A DNA stretch of 64,000 nt from Micromonospora luteifusca (GCF_016907275.1 NZ_JAFBBP010000001.1:1178001-1242000), one strand, 5' to 3'; positions 19,338-31,026 are shown, numbered from the stretch's first letter. Program-made: numbers and translations. Notes: a model not told the origin generated them from the letters alone.

Positions 19338-19380
19338 GCGAGCGCAGTGAGCTCACCATGACGCAGAGCAGGAGGCTCCA

Positions 19381-20397
19381 GTGATCGGGCTGTGGGATAC
19401 CACCGGCAACGAGGTGGTCAAGGCGCTCGCCGCCGAGAGGCGCAGCGCCGGTGGGGTGGCCAGCGGCATGGCGCTCACCCTGATCGTGGTGGTCGACGAG
19501 AAGCGGGTCCGCGAGGCGGAGGCGGCGGCGACGATTGCCGCCGCCGCCCACCCGTGCCGGCTGGTGGTGGTGGTTCGCTCCGAGATCGAGCGGGACCGCA
19601 GCCGGCTGGACGCGGAGATCGTGGTCGGTGGTCGCCTCGGTCCGGGCGAGGCGGTGGTCACCCGGATGTACGGTCGGCTGGCCCTGCACGCCGAGTCGGT
19701 CGTGATGCCGCTCCTGGTCCCGGACGTGCCGGTGGTGACCTGGTGGCACGGCGAGCCGCCGGCGGAGATCGCCACCGACTTCCTCGGGGTGGTCGCCGAC
19801 CGGAGGATCACCGACTCGGCACAGGCCGCCGACCCGGTGGAGGCGCTGCGGCAGCGTGCCCGCGACTACGCGCCGGGCGACACCGACCTGGCGTGGACCC
19901 GGATCACCCCGTGGCGGACCCTCGTCGCCGGGGCGTTCGACACCGCCAGCGAGCGGGTTGTCGAGGCGACCGTGGTCGCGCCGCCCAGCGACCCGACGGC
20001 GACGCTGATGGTCGGTTGGCTGTCCAGCCGACTCGGCATCACCCCGCACCGGGTGGACACCGATGAGTTCCCCCGGATGCGGGAGGTGCGGTTGAGCTGC
20101 GGCAACGGCGACCAGCTGACGCTGACCCGTGAGGACAGCATGGCGGTGTTCCGGCGGACGGGCCAGGACGACCGGGCCCTGCCGCTGGTCCGTCGGCCCC
20201 TCGGTGACGAGTTGGCCGAGGAGCTGCGGCGTCTGGACGCCGACCAGGTGTACGCGGAGGCGCTGGGCGCGACGGTCGGGTTGCGAGGGCTGGAGCAGCG
20301 TCCCCCGCAGCGGGTGCACGTCTGGAAGGACCCGGCCACCGCGCAACGCGCCGAGGCCGGGGTCGCCGCGCACGCCGGCACGAGCGGCGAGGGCTGA
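19381..20397 (+). CDS. opcA: Glucose-6-phosphate dehydrogenase assembly protein OpcA
   Basis: 338-residue OpcA family protein, present with zwf in actinobacteria and cyanobacteria and needed for full, redox-sensitive G6PDH activity. The family look is seen in IGLWDTTGNEVVKALAAERR, MALTLIVVVDEKRVREAEAA, HAESVVMPLLVPDVPVVTWW and DLAWTRITPWRTLVAGAFD. GTG at 19381 is preceded by GGAGG seven bases upstream. It lies between zwf and pgl. Confidence 0.93.
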   Translation: MIGLWDTTGNEVVKALAAERRSAGGVASGMALTLIVVVDEKRVREAEAAATIAAAAHPCRLVVVVRSEIERDRSRLDAEIVVGGRLGPGEAVVTRMYGRLALHAESVVMPLLVPDVPVVTWWHGEPPAEIATDFLGVVADRRITDSAQAADPVEALRQRARDYAPGDTDLAWTRITPWRTLVAGAFDTASERVVEATVVAPPSDPTATLMVGWLSSRLGITPHRVDTDEFPRMREVRLSCGNGDQLTLTREDSMAVFRRTGQDDRALPLVRRPLGDELAEELRRLDADQVYAEALGATVGLRGLEQRPPQRVHVWKDPATAQRAEAGVAAHAGTSGEG

Positions 20398-20418
20398 GCC
20401 CAGCCCGGGCACGACCTC

Positions 20419-20452
20419 GGGGCAGGGCCGGGTTGATTCCGGGCCCTGCCCC
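20419..20452 (+). terminator. Hairpin after opcA
   Basis: 11-bp perfect stem (GGGGCAGGGCC with GGCCCTGCCCC) around a 12-base loop. A second smaller hairpin, GGGGGC-GTTC-GCCCCC, follows at 20463-20478. No T-run, as is common for terminators in high-GC actinobacteria. They may attenuate read-through into pgl, which begins at 20553. Confidence 0.5.
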
Positions 20453-20552
20453 CGCAACCTCCGGGGGCGTTCGCCCCCTCCACCTCGGGCACACCGGCCC
20501 GGGCCCACGCGACAGCGACCGCCCCGCGGTCTGAGAAACGAAGGCGCAACCC

Positions 20553-21323
20553 ATGAGTGAGGCGAGTGTCGCGGTCCACGCCGACGCCGACCTGCTGGCG
20601 CAGGCAGTGGCGGCCCGGTTGCTGGTGAAGCTGCTCGACGCCCAGGCTGACCGGGGCGAGGCGTCGGTGGTGCTCACCGGTGGTCGGATCGCCGCGGCCG
20701 TGTACCGGGCGGTGGCGACGCTGCCGGCCCGCGACGCGGTGGACTGGTCCCGCGTCGACGTGTGGTGGGGTGACGAGCGGTTCCTGCCCGCCGGTGATCC
20801 GGACCGCAACGAGACGCAGGCCCGCGCCGCCCTGCTGGACGTGGTGCCGCTGGACCCGGCCCGGGTGCACCCGATGCCGGCCTCCGACGGCCCGGCCGGC
20901 AACGACCCCGAGGCGGCGGCAGCCGCGTACGCCGAGGAGTTGGCGCGCGCCGCCCGGCCCGGGCACGCCACGCTGCCGCACTTCGACGTGCTGATGCTGG
21001 GCGTCGGCGAGGACGGGCACGTGGCCTCGGTCTTCCCCGAGCACCCGGTGCACTACGAGACCCGGCCGGTCAGCGCCGTGCGGGGCAGCCCCAAGCCGCC
21101 GCCGATGCGGACCACGCTCACCCTGCCGGCGATCAACACCGCCGAGGAGGTCTGGCTGGTGGCCGGAGGCGCCGACAAGGCACGCGCGGTGGGGATGGCG
21201 TTGGCCGGCGCGGGGCCGGTGCAGTTGCCGGCCGCCGGGGTGCACGGCGTGGACCGCACCCGTTGGTTGTTGGACCGGGCGGCGGCGGCCGACGTCCCCG
21301 CCCGCCTACGCAGCCTCCGCTGA
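20553..21323 (+). CDS. pgl: 6-phosphogluconolactonase
   Basis: 256-residue DevB/SOL-type lactonase of the NagB-like fold; hydrolyses 6-phosphogluconolactone made by Zwf. Signatures: SVVLTGGRIAAAVYRAVATL, VDVWWGDERFLPAGDPDRNE, the catalytic block FDVLMLGVGEDGHVASVFPE and EVWLVAGGADKARAV. ATG at 20553 follows GAAACGAAGG at a normal distance. It is separated from opcA by 155 bases holding two hairpins, so its expression may be partly uncoupled from the upstream cluster. It converges with rbpA (17-base gap). Confidence 0.94.
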   Translation: MSEASVAVHADADLLAQAVAARLLVKLLDAQADRGEASVVLTGGRIAAAVYRAVATLPARDAVDWSRVDVWWGDERFLPAGDPDRNETQARAALLDVVPLDPARVHPMPASDGPAGNDPEAAAAAYAEELARAARPGHATLPHFDVLMLGVGEDGHVASVFPEHPVHYETRPVSAVRGSPKPPPMRTTLTLPAINTAEEVWLVAGGADKARAVGMALAGAGPVQLPAAGVHGVDRTRWLLDRAAAADVPARLRSLR

Positions 21324-21340
21324 CCGCGAGGAGGGGCCCG

Positions 21341-21682
21341 CTATTCGCCGCGCCGGCGGCGTAGCGCGGCGAGGGCCTCGGCCAGCAACGCCTCGCCCTC
21401 CTCGGCGGTACGCCGCTCCTTCACGTACGCCAGGTGGCTCTTGTACGGTTCGGCACGGACCCTGCCTGGCGGGTTCTGCGCGTCCCGTCCGGCGGGTAGA
21501 CCACACCGGGGGCAGTCCCACCGGGCAGGCGCCTCGGCGTCCGCGGCGATCCGGATGTCGATCCGGTGGTCGTTGCGGCACCAGTAGGTGACGTTCTGTC
21601 GGGGGGCGGGTTGGTGCCGTTCGTCGGGGCGCATGGAAGCGGACCCGACACGGGCGCCGCGGATGACGTTGCCACTGGGCAC
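21341..21682 (-). CDS. rbpA: RNA polymerase-binding protein RbpA
   Basis: 113-residue RbpA, an actinobacteria-specific factor that binds RNA polymerase and principal sigma factors and stabilises open complexes. Visible parts: N-terminal tail MPSGNVIRGARVGSASM, the zinc/beta-barrel core VTYWCRNDHRIDIRIAADAE with WDCPRCGLPAG, the basic linker GRVRAEPYKSHLAYVKERR and the C-terminal sigma-interacting helix EEGEALLAEALAALRRRRG. GTG at 21680-21682 has AGGAG nine bases upstream. Placed directly after secG, as in related genomes. Confidence 0.94.
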   Translation of the reverse strand: MPSGNVIRGARVGSASMRPDERHQPAPRQNVTYWCRNDHRIDIRIAADAEAPARWDCPRCGLPAGRDAQNPPGRVRAEPYKSHLAYVKERRTAEEGEALLAEALAALRRRRGE

Positions 21683-21710
21683 GGCTGCTCGCTCCTGTCG
21701 TCGGAGGGGA

Positions 21711-21740
21711 CCCGCCGTCTTTTCAGGGGTGGACGGCGGG
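21711..21740 (-). promoter_or_regulatory. Hairpin in the rbpA leader
   Basis: 9-bp perfect stem CCCGCCGTC / GACGGCGGG around a 12-base loop, ending 28 bases before the rbpA start codon. It could act as an attenuator or stabilise the leader; no T-run follows. Confidence 0.35.
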
Positions 21741-21758
21741 CGACGCGGTGCAGCGGAG

Positions 21759-21800
21759 AAAAGCCTGCGCGCGGCCCGTCGAGTGACGGACCGCGCGCAG
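21759..21800 (-). terminator. Rho-independent terminator after secG
   Basis: 16-bp stem with one mismatch (21765-21780 with 21785-21800), loop GAGT, followed on the minus strand by GGCTTTTCTC. It closes the gap-pgk-tpiA-secG unit and separates it from rbpA. Confidence 0.85.
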
Positions 21801-21823
21801 ATTGTACGACTTGACGAGCTAGC

Positions 21824-22084
21824 TCAGGAGCCGCTGTTCATCTGGAGACGCAGCCAGAGCCCGAGCCCGACGATGGCGGCGAACCAGACGACGCTCACCA
21901 GAACCGTGTAGCGGTCCAGGTTTTTCTCCGCGACCGAGGAGCCGGCGAGGCTGGAGCTGACGCCACCGCCGAACATGCTCGACAGACCGCCGCCCTTGCC
22001 ACGGTGCAGCAAGATCAGCATGGTGAGCAGAATGCTCGTGATGACCAGCAACACGATCAACGTGTATGCGAACCAGATCGGCAT
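21824..22084 (-). CDS. secG: Preprotein translocase subunit SecG
   Basis: 86-residue SecG with two membrane helices (IWFAYTLIVLLVITSILLTM and VLVSVVWFAAIVGLGLWLRL) joined by the conserved loop LLHRGKGGGLSSMFGGGVSS. It assists SecYE during protein export. The ATG at 22082-22084 follows GAGAGGAACTG; a longer frame to 22135 is rejected because SecG proteins begin just before the first helix. It ends the glycolytic gene unit, an arrangement common in actinobacteria, and is followed by a strong terminator. Confidence 0.93.
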   Translation of the reverse strand: MPIWFAYTLIVLLVITSILLTMLILLHRGKGGGLSSMFGGGVSSSLAGSSVAEKNLDRYTVLVSVVWFAAIVGLGLWLRLQMNSGS

Positions 22085-22180
22085 GGCTGGGGTCAGTTCC
22101 TCTCGTAGCGATCCTCGCCCGGTCTGATCGGGCACGGTGGCACCGACCGGTGGACGGGCGGTGTCCAGGATACCGAGCGA

Positions 22181-22972
22181 TCAGCGGGCGAGGTGCTCCG
22201 GGAACCGGCAGATCTGAGCGAATTCCTCCGCGTCCAGGCTGGCGCCCCCCACCAGGGCCCCGTCCACGTCCAGCTGGGCCATGATCGAGGCGACGTTGGA
22301 CGCCTTGACCGAGCCGCCGTAGAGGACCCGGACCTGGTCGGCGGTGTCCTGGCCGAAGCGGTCCACCAGTCGCTGCCGGACCGCCCCGCAGACCTCCTGA
22401 GCGTCGTCCGGCGTCGCGGTCTTGCCCGTGCCGATCGCCCAGACCGGCTCGTACGCGATCACGACCTGCCGGACCTGCTCGGCGGTGAGCCCGGCCAGGC
22501 CCCCGTCGAGCTGGTCGGCGCAGTGCGCCACGTGGGTGCCCTGCTCGCGCACGTCCAGCCCCTCGCCCACGCAGAGGATCGGCGTCAGGCCGTGCGTCAG
22601 CGCCGCCTTCACCTTGGCGTTGACCAGGGCGTCGTCCTCGTGGTGGTAGGCCCGCCGCTCGGAGTGCCCGACCACCACGTACGTGCAGCCGAGCTTGGCC
22701 AGCATTGGGCCGGAGATCTCTCCCGTGTACGCGCCGGACGCGTGCGGGGAGAGGTCCTGCCCGCCGTAGCCGATCATCAGCTTGTCGCCGTCCACCGCGG
22801 TCTGCACGGTACGCAGGTCGGTGAAGGGCGGCAGCACGACCGTCTCGACGTCGGTGAGGTGCTTCTCGGTGAGGCTCGCCGCCAGCTTCTGCACCAGCAG
22901 GTTGGCCTCGAGGTGGTTGAGGTTCATCTTCCAGTTGCCGGCCATCAACGGCCGACGGGTCGTGCTCGCCAT
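22181..22972 (-). CDS. tpiA: Triosephosphate isomerase
   Basis: 263-residue TIM barrel interconverting dihydroxyacetone phosphate and glyceraldehyde-3-P. Catalytic residues: N and K in [10 protein letters not shown], His in VVVGHSERR, Glu in [20 protein letters not shown], and phosphate loops [10 protein letters not shown] and GALVGGASL. Its ATG directly abuts the pgk stop. Cotranscribed with gap and pgk upstream and, after 96 bases, secG downstream. Confidence 0.97.
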   Translation of the reverse strand: MASTTRRPLMAGNWKMNLNHLEANLLVQKLAASLTEKHLTDVETVVLPPFTDLRTVQTAVDGDKLMIGYGGQDLSPHASGAYTGEISGPMLAKLGCTYVVVGHSERRAYHHEDDALVNAKVKAALTHGLTPILCVGEGLDVREQGTHVAHCADQLDGGLAGLTAEQVRQVVIAYEPVWAIGTGKTATPDDAQEVCGAVRQRLVDRFGQDTADQVRVLYGGSVKASNVASIMAQLDVDGALVGGASLDAEEFAQICRFPEHLAR

Positions 22973-25266
<2,294 letters not shown>

Positions 25267-25439
25267 TCATCTCGGCCACCCCGCCGCGCGGTCTGAGGAC
25301 CTGACCGCCCGAGGCGGTGGGGCACGACGAGAGTGCCGGTGTCGGCCCCCTTGCCGTACGCAGCGACCATATCCGAGCGCGCGAGACCACACTGCGCCGG
25401 GTCGTGCTCCCGGGCGCACTGTGCGGTCCCACCGTCCTA

Positions 25440-26420
25440 TCAGACCACGAGCATGTCGGGCGTGACGGCTGCTTCCGTATCCGGGATGCCAAGATCGCGG
25501 GCCCGCTTGTCGGCCAGCGCCAGGAGCCGGCGGATCCGCCCCGCGATGGCGTCCTTGGTCAACGGCGGTTCGGCCAGCGCGCCCAACTCCTCCAGCGACG
25601 CCTGCCGGTGCTCCAGGCGCAGCCGGCCGGCGTCGGTCAGGTGGTTGGGCGCCTCGTCGGCGAGGATCTCCAGTGCGCGGGTGACCCGGGCGGCGGCGGC
25701 GACCGCGGCACGAGCCGAGCGGCGCAGGTTGGCGTCGTCGAAGTTGGCGAGCCGGTTGGCGGTGGCCCGCACCTCGCGGCGTACCCGCCGCTCCTCCCAC
25801 GCGAGCACGCTGGAGTGCGCGCCGATGCGGGTGAGCAGCGCGGCGATCGCGTCGCCGTCCTTGACCACCACCCGGTCCACGCCGCGCACCTCGCGGTTCT
25901 TCGCGGTGATGCCGATGCGGCGGGCCGCGCCGACCAGCGCCAGTGCCGACTCGGGCCCCGGGCAGGTGATCTCCAGGGCGCTGGAGCGGCCGGGCTCGGT
26001 GAGCGAGCCGTGCGCCATGAAGGCGCCCCGCCACGCGGAGACCGCGCAGCAGACGTTCGCCGCCACCACGTGCGGGGGCAGCCCACGCACCGGGCGGCCC
26101 CGCACGTCGAGCAGGCCGGTCTGCCGCGCGAGGGCCTCGCCGTCCTTGACGACCCGCACGATGAAGTGGCTGCCCTTGCGCAACCCACCGGAGGCCAGCA
26201 CGTGGATCTCGCTGGGGTACCCGTAGACCTCGGCGATCTCCCGGCGCAGCCGCCGGGCCACCGCCCCGGTGTCCAACTCCGCCTCCACCACCACGCGGCC
26301 GGAGACGATGTGCAGCCCGCCAGCGAACCGCAGCAGCGCCGCCATCTCCGCCCGCCGACAGCAGGGCTTGGGCACGTCGACCCGACTCAGCTCGTCCTTG
26401 ACCGCGGCCGTCATCGCCAT
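25440..26420 (-). CDS. whiA: Sporulation/division regulator WhiA
   Basis: 326-residue WhiA: an N-terminal LAGLIDADG-endonuclease-like fold without nuclease activity and a C-terminal DNA-binding domain. Family blocks: [20 protein letters not shown] with [17 protein letters not shown], the [15 protein letters not shown] region, [20 protein letters not shown], and the C-terminal [23 protein letters not shown] with [14 protein letters not shown]. In Streptomyces WhiA acts with WhiB to trigger sporulation septation. ATG at 26418-26420 follows GAGGGG; 54 bases separate it from yvcK. Confidence 0.95.
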   Translation of the reverse strand: MAMTAAVKDELSRVDVPKPCCRRAEMAALLRFAGGLHIVSGRVVVEAELDTGAVARRLRREIAEVYGYPSEIHVLASGGLRKGSHFIVRVVKDGEALARQTGLLDVRGRPVRGLPPHVVAANVCCAVSAWRGAFMAHGSLTEPGRSSALEITCPGPESALALVGAARRIGITAKNREVRGVDRVVVKDGDAIAALLTRIGAHSSVLAWEERRVRREVRATANRLANFDDANLRRSARAAVAAAARVTRALEILADEAPNHLTDAGRLRLEHRQASLEELGALAEPPLTKDAIAGRIRRLLALADKRARDLGIPDTEAAVTPDMLVV

Positions 26421-26474
26421 TGTGCGTCCCCTCACGGACCGGTTCCGGCGTGTCGCCGGAGATTACGTACGTGT

Positions 26475-27518
26475 CTAACGATCGGCGCGCAGGACAGGCA
26501 CCAGCGCGGCGCCCAGGGCAGCCGGATCATGGCGGGGAGTGCCGTCGCGGACGGCGACGGGGGCGAGGACCAGGCGGGCACCCAGCGATTCTGCCGCACG
26601 TTCGACCGGTTCGGGGTCACCCACCGCCTTGGCATCAGCGAGCACGAGATCCACCTTCAGCTCGGGCAGGTACTGATGCAGTGCCGCGAGGTGGTCGGCG
26701 ACGGAGAGCCCGAGGGTCTCCTTCTCCGCGGCGAGGTTCAGTGTGACCAACCGCCGGGCCGAGGTCGACACGATCGCGTCGGCCAACTGCGGCACCAGCA
26801 GGTGCGGAAGCACGCTTGTGTACCAGCTGCCCGGCCCGAAGATCAACCAGTCCGCCGCCATGATCGCCTCGATGGCCTCGGCGCAGGCCGCCGGCGCGGC
26901 GGGGGTGAGGCGCAGCGACTCGACCCGCCCGGTGGTCACGGCCACCTGGTGCTGGCCGCGCACGGTGCGCACCTCGTCGGGGGCGGCCGGGTCGACCCCG
27001 CGTACCCGCGCCTCGATGCCCACCGGCTGGCGGGACATCGGCAACACCCGGCCGACCGTGCCGAGCATCGCGCCGGCGTGCTCCAGCGCGGCCACCGGGT
27101 CACCGAGCAGCTCCATGAGACCGCAGAGCACCAGGTTGCCCACCGCGTGCCCGGCCAGCCCGTCCGTGCCGGCCGACGCCCCGTCGGTGCCGCGCCGGGC
27201 GGCGCCGTCGCCGTCCGGGTCGGTCGTTCCAGATTCGGGTACGCCCACCGGCACGGCCGCGAAGCGGTGCTGGAACAGCCCGGCGCTGCGACGGGTGGCC
27301 GGGTGGTCCCCGGCCAGCGCCACCAGAGCCTGACGCAGATCACCCGGAGGCAGCCCACCTCGCTCGGCGCGCAGGCGGCCACTGGAGCCGCCGTCGTCAC
27401 CGACGGTGACCACCGCGGTGATATCGAAGTCGAGTTCGGGTGCACAGTGACGCAGCGCTCGCAGCGAGGCGGACAGGCCGTGCCCACCGCCGAACGCGAC
27501 CACCCGGCGGGCCGTCAT
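26475..27518 (-). CDS. yvcK: Gluconeogenesis factor YvcK/GlmR-like protein
   Basis: 347-residue CofD/YvcK-family nucleotide-sugar-binding protein. It starts RRVVAFGGGHGLSASLRALR, then ITAVVTVGDDGGSSGRLRAE with GGLPPGDLRQALVALAGD, and ends with a C-terminal Rossmann-like half (DWLIFGPGSWYTSVLPHLLV). YvcK proteins bind UDP-GlcNAc and tune cell-wall precursor synthesis. It has a less conserved Asp/Gly/Ala-rich insertion around residues 95-125. Its ATG overlaps the rapZ stop (ATGA); rapZ-yvcK-whiA order is conserved in Gram-positives. Confidence 0.93.
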   Translation of the reverse strand: MTARRVVAFGGGHGLSASLRALRHCAPELDFDITAVVTVGDDGGSSGRLRAERGGLPPGDLRQALVALAGDHPATRRSAGLFQHRFAAVPVGVPESGTTDPDGDGAARRGTDGASAGTDGLAGHAVGNLVLCGLMELLGDPVAALEHAGAMLGTVGRVLPMSRQPVGIEARVRGVDPAAPDEVRTVRGQHQVAVTTGRVESLRLTPAAPAACAEAIEAIMAADWLIFGPGSWYTSVLPHLLVPQLADAIVSTSARRLVTLNLAAEKETLGLSVADHLAALHQYLPELKVDLVLADAKAVGDPEPVERAAESLGARLVLAPVAVRDGTPRHDPAALGAALVPVLRADR

Positions 27519-28447
27519 TCGCGCCCCAGATCACGGTGCTGGGCGTTGGCCGCCAGCCCGGAGTGGCGCAGCCGGCTGGCCAACTCCTCGGCGATGGCCA
27601 CGCTGCGGTGCTTGCCGCCGGTGCAGCCCACGGCGACCGTCAGGTACCGCTTGCCCTCCCGCTCGAAGCCGATCGTGGTGGCGTTGACCAGGTCCGCGTA
27701 CGAGGTGACGAAGGCGTCCGCGCCCTCCTGGCCCAAAACGTACGCGCTGACCGCCTCCTCCCGCCCGGTGTGCTCGCGCAACTCCGGCACCCAGTACGGG
27801 TTGGGCAGGAACCGGGCGTCCAGCACGAAGTCCGCGTCCGGCGGCAGGCCGTACTTGAAGCCGAACGACAGCACGGTGACCCGTAGCCGACGGGCGTCCT
27901 CGCCGCCGAACAACTCCTCGATGCGCCGACGGAGCTGGTTGACGTTGAGGTGGCTGGTGTCGATGATCACGTCGGCCTGGTCGCGTGCCTCCTCCAGCAG
28001 CCCGCGCTCCACGGCGATGCCGTCGGCCAACCGCCCGTCGCCCTGCAACGGGTGCGAACGGCGAACGCTCTCGAACCGCCGGATCAACACCTCGTCGTCG
28101 GCGTCGACGAAGACCACCCGAGGTGAGAAGCCGCGCTCCTTGAGCTCCCGGATCGCCCCGGCCAGGTCGGTGGAGAAGGCCCGCGAGCGCACGTCCAACA
28201 CCATCGCGGTACGCCGAGCGGCACCGCCCGCCTTGAACGCCAACTCGGCCATGTCCAGCATCAGTGCCTGCGGCAGGTTGTCGACGACGTAGTAGCCGAC
28301 GTTCTCCAACGCTCGGGCAACCGTGCTGCGGCCGCCCCCGGAGACGCCGGTGACCACCACGAGTGTGGTTTCCGACTCGGCCGCCGGCTGCCCGTCGACG
28401 GCGCTCGGATCGTCGATCCGGCCGCCGGCTGTGCGCGCCTCGCTCAC
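27515..28447 (-). CDS. rapZ: RNase adapter RapZ / nucleotide-binding protein YvcJ
   Basis: About 310 residues, RapZ/YvcJ P-loop protein. Walker A is VVTGVSGGGRSTVARALE; note R in the place of the usual lysine (GGGRST against GxGKST), which is frequent in actinobacterial relatives. Further blocks: GYYVVDNLPQALMLDMAELA, RVVFVDADDEVLIRRFESVR with RRSHPLQG, SFGFKYGLPPDADFVLDARF and AVGCTGGKHRSVAIAEELA (C-terminal RNA/metabolite-binding domain). GTG at 28445-28447 follows GGGGGT; codons further upstream are not conserved. Coupled to yvcK by a four-base overlap. Confidence 0.93.
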   Translation of the reverse strand: MSEARTAGGRIDDPSAVDGQPAAESETTLVVVTGVSGGGRSTVARALENVGYYVVDNLPQALMLDMAELAFKAGGAARRTAMVLDVRSRAFSTDLAGAIRELKERGFSPRVVFVDADDEVLIRRFESVRRSHPLQGDGRLADGIAVERGLLEEARDQADVIIDTSHLNVNQLRRRIEELFGGEDARRLRVTVLSFGFKYGLPPDADFVLDARFLPNPYWVPELREHTGREEAVSAYVLGQEGADAFVTSYADLVNATTIGFEREGKRYLTVAVGCTGGKHRSVAIAEELASRLRHSGLAANAQHRDLGRE

Positions 28448-28596
28448 CCGTACCCCCAAGCTGTGGCGCCGCGGCCGCCCTCGGCCGCGATAGGTCAATC
28501 AGCGACTCTATCCCGCCGCCCAGCCGACGGCCGGTACGCGTCGCGGGTCGCCGCTCGACCGACCGCCGCGGGTCGCCCTCCCGACAGCCACCACTC

Positions 28597-28626
28597 TTGA
28601 TGACGATCAGTAACCGTCAATAAGCT
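28597..28626 (+). promoter_or_regulatory. Sigma-70-type promoter for the gene at 28669
   Basis: TTGATG (28597-28602), 18-base spacer, TAAGCT (28621-28626). It predicts a leader of about 35 bases ending in GGGAGGGTG before the ATG at 28669. Confidence 0.55.
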
Positions 28627-28668
28627 CTTCGTGATCGTCGCAGGTCACACCGACACTGGGAGGGTGCG

Positions 28669-29013
28669 ATGCACGACCTGGCGGACAAGAACAAATACGT
28701 CGGCTTCCTGTTCATGCGGATCAACCCGGAGTACTTCGCCCTCGGCCGGGAGGGCATCCACGAGGTCTCCGCCGAGCACGCGCGGGACCTGGGCCGCTTC
28801 GCCAAGCAGCTCACCCACGTCGTGACGACCGGGGTGAACGGCAAGTACGACCAGGTCACCATGGTCGAGGCCGACACCCTGGAGGAGATCAACGCGGCGG
28901 CCACCGCCTTCCGAATGGGCAACAAGGCCCGCTACATCGAGATCGTCGACATCGTGGTCGGGATGAAGGCCCCGCCGCGCGGCCTCGCGAACCGGTCCAG
29001 CCGGCCCAGCTGA
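28669..29013 (+). CDS. Conserved protein of unknown function, possible dimeric alpha/beta barrel
   Basis: 114 residues, no named domain recognised. The pattern strand (YVGFLFMRINPEYF), helix (EHARDLGRFAKQLTHVV), strand (KYDQVTMVEAD), helix (LEEINAAATAFRMG) and strand (ARYIEIVDIVVGMKA) resembles small ferredoxin-like dimeric alpha/beta barrel proteins (GYD/ABM type). Start is the ATG at 28669 with GGGAGGGT immediately upstream and a sigma-70-like promoter. It lies between divergent rapZ and recQ (same strand, 75-base gap that contains recQ's own promoter). Function unknown. Confidence 0.75.
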   Translation: MHDLADKNKYVGFLFMRINPEYFALGREGIHEVSAEHARDLGRFAKQLTHVVTTGVNGKYDQVTMVEADTLEEINAAATAFRMGNKARYIEIVDIVVGMKAPPRGLANRSSRPS

Positions 29014-29060
29014 CCGCGCCCGCCCGGCGTGCCCGCCACTCGGGTGCGCCGGGCGGGCGG

Positions 29061-29082
29061 TGTCGGGGTCGGCTCGTAGACT
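29061..29082 (+). promoter_or_regulatory. PafBC-type DNA-damage promoter of recQ (leaderless)
   Basis: TGTCGGGG (29061-29068), 8 bases, TAGACT (29077-29082), then six bases to the recQ ATG at 29089. This fits the actinobacterial RecA-NDp/PafBC element TGTCRGTG-N8-TANNNT with one mismatch in the GTG. Confidence 0.65.
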
Positions 29083-29088
29083 CCGCGG

Positions 29089-30930
29089 ATGGCTTCTCCC
29101 ACCGACCTGCGCACCGAGGACGCTCTGCCGGTGCTGCGCCGGGTGTTCGGCTACGACGCCTTCCGCGGTTTCCAGCAGGACGTGATCGACCATGTGGTTG
29201 CCGGTGGCGACGCACTGGTGTTGATGCCCACCGGTGGCGGCAAGTCGCTGTGCTACCAGATCCCAGCCCTGGTCCGCGACGGGGTCGCGGTCGTCGTGTC
29301 CCCGCTGATCGCGCTCATGCAGGACCAGGTCGACGCGCTCACCGCGGTCGGCGTACGTGCCGGCTTCCTCAACTCGACCCAGACCCTGGACGCCCGCCGT
29401 CGGGTCGAGGCCGCCTTCGTCGCCGGCGAGTTGGACCTGCTCTACCTTGCCCCGGAGGCACTCGGCGTCCGGTCCACCCTCGCCCTGCTGGACCGGGGGC
29501 GCATCTCCCTGTTCGCGATCGACGAGGCGCACTGCGTGTCCCAGTGGGGGCACGACTTCCGCCCCGACTACCTGGCGCTGTCGATGCTGCACGAGCGTTG
29601 GCCCGAGGTGCCCCGCATCGCGCTGACCGCCACCGCGACCAGCGCCACCCGCACCGAGATCGCCACGCGGCTGAAGCTCGACGACGCCCGCCACTTCGTG
29701 GCCAGTTTCGACCGGCCCAACATCCAGTACCGCATCGTTCCCAAGCGGGAGCCCCGCAAGCAACTGCTGGCCCTGCTGCGCGACGAGCACCCCGGCGACG
29801 CCGGCATCATCTACTGCCTGTCCCGGGCCTCGGTCGACAAGACGGCCGAGTTCCTCACCGCCAACGGGGTCGCCGCCCTGCCGTACCACGCCGGTCTGGA
29901 CGCCGCGACCCGCGCCGCCAACCAGCAACGCTTCCTGCGTGAGGACGGCCTGGTGATGGTGGCGACGATCGCCTTCGGCATGGGCATCGACAAACCGGAC
30001 GTCCGATTCGTCGCCCACCTCGACCTGCCCAAGTCCGTCGAGGGCTACTACCAGGAGACCGGCCGTGCCGGGCGGGACGGCTTACCGTCCACCGCCTGGC
30101 TGGCGTACGGGCTGCAGGACGTCGTCCAGCAACGCAAGATGATCGAGACGTCCGACGGGGACCTCGCCCACCGCCGCAACCTCGCCGCACACCTGGACGC
30201 GATGCTCGCCCTCTGCGAGACGGTGCGCTGCCGACGGGTCCAGTTGCTCGAATACTTCGGCGAGACGACAACGGCCGCGTGCGGCAACTGCGACACCTGC
30301 CTGACCCCGCCGGAGTCCTGGGACGGCACGGTCGCCGCCCAGAAGTTGCTCTCCGCCGTCTTCCGTCTCGACCGCGAACGCAACCAGCGGTTCGGCGCCG
30401 GGCACTGCATCGACATCCTGCTCGGCAAACAGACCGACAAGATCAGCCAGTACGGTCACGACTCGCTGACCGTCTTCGGCATCGGCGCCGAGCTGAGTGA
30501 GGCCGAGTGGCGAGGCGTGGTCCGGCAACTGCTCGCCGAGGGGCTACTCGCCGTGGAGGGCGACTACGGCACGCTCGCCCTGACCGAGGCGAGCGCCGAC
30601 GTCCTGGGTCGCCGCCGTACGGTCACCCTGCGTCGCGAACCGGAGAAGCCGGCCTCGACCCGCTCGTCGAAGCCGCGCGGCTCGGCCACCGTCGTGGCCG
30701 ACCTGACGCCGGCCGCCACGTCGCTCTTCGAGCGGCTGCGCGGCTGGCGGGCGGCCACTGCCAAAGAGCAGGGCGTCCCGGCGTACGTGGTCTTCCACGA
30801 CGCGACGCTCCGGCAGATCGCCAGCGGCGCGCCGGCCACACTGGCCGACTTGTCCCGCGTCAGCGGGGTCGGCGAGAACAAGCTCGCCAAGTACGGCGAG
30901 CAGATCCTCACCGTCCTCGCCACCGACTGA
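29089..30930 (+). CDS. recQ: ATP-dependent DNA helicase RecQ
   Basis: 613-residue RecQ. Motif [12 protein letters not shown] (Walker A 47-53), motif [20 protein letters not shown] (DEAH 145-148, aromatic-rich loop after it), motif [13 protein letters not shown], motif [20 protein letters not shown], motif [17 protein letters not shown]. The zinc-binding region CGNCDTC with an upstream [13 protein letters not shown], a winged-helix RQC region ([20 protein letters not shown]) and a C-terminal HRDC domain ([20 protein letters not shown] to LAKYGEQIL) are all present: a full-length RecQ. It unwinds recombination and replication intermediates. The ATG is probably the first base of a leaderless mRNA driven by a damage-type promoter. 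Confidence 0.96.
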   Translation: MASPTDLRTEDALPVLRRVFGYDAFRGFQQDVIDHVVAGGDALVLMPTGGGKSLCYQIPALVRDGVAVVVSPLIALMQDQVDALTAVGVRAGFLNSTQTLDARRRVEAAFVAGELDLLYLAPEALGVRSTLALLDRGRISLFAIDEAHCVSQWGHDFRPDYLALSMLHERWPEVPRIALTATATSATRTEIATRLKLDDARHFVASFDRPNIQYRIVPKREPRKQLLALLRDEHPGDAGIIYCLSRASVDKTAEFLTANGVAALPYHAGLDAATRAANQQRFLREDGLVMVATIAFGMGIDKPDVRFVAHLDLPKSVEGYYQETGRAGRDGLPSTAWLAYGLQDVVQQRKMIETSDGDLAHRRNLAAHLDAMLALCETVRCRRVQLLEYFGETTTAACGNCDTCLTPPESWDGTVAAQKLLSAVFRLDRERNQRFGAGHCIDILLGKQTDKISQYGHDSLTVFGIGAELSEAEWRGVVRQLLAEGLLAVEGDYGTLALTEASADVLGRRRTVTLRREPEKPASTRSSKPRGSATVVADLTPAATSLFERLRGWRAATAKEQGVPAYVVFHDATLRQIASGAPATLADLSRVSGVGENKLAKYGEQILTVLATD

Positions 30931-30937
30931 GAGCATG

Positions 30938-30977
30938 CCGAAGGGCCGGGCCCCTTTTGGGGGGTCCGGCCCTTCGG
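30938..30977 (+). terminator. Terminator hairpin after recQ (copy 1)
   Basis: Long stem, CCGAAGGGCCGG paired with CCGGCCCTTCGG, extended by GCCCC/GGGGT with a TTTT-containing loop. It starts eight bases after the recQ stop and can serve both this gene and the convergent peptidase gene. Confidence 0.75.
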
Positions 30978-31026
30978 TCGTTGCTGGGCTGGTCAGCCGT
31001 CGGTCGTGTGCCGGGCTGAGCGATGT

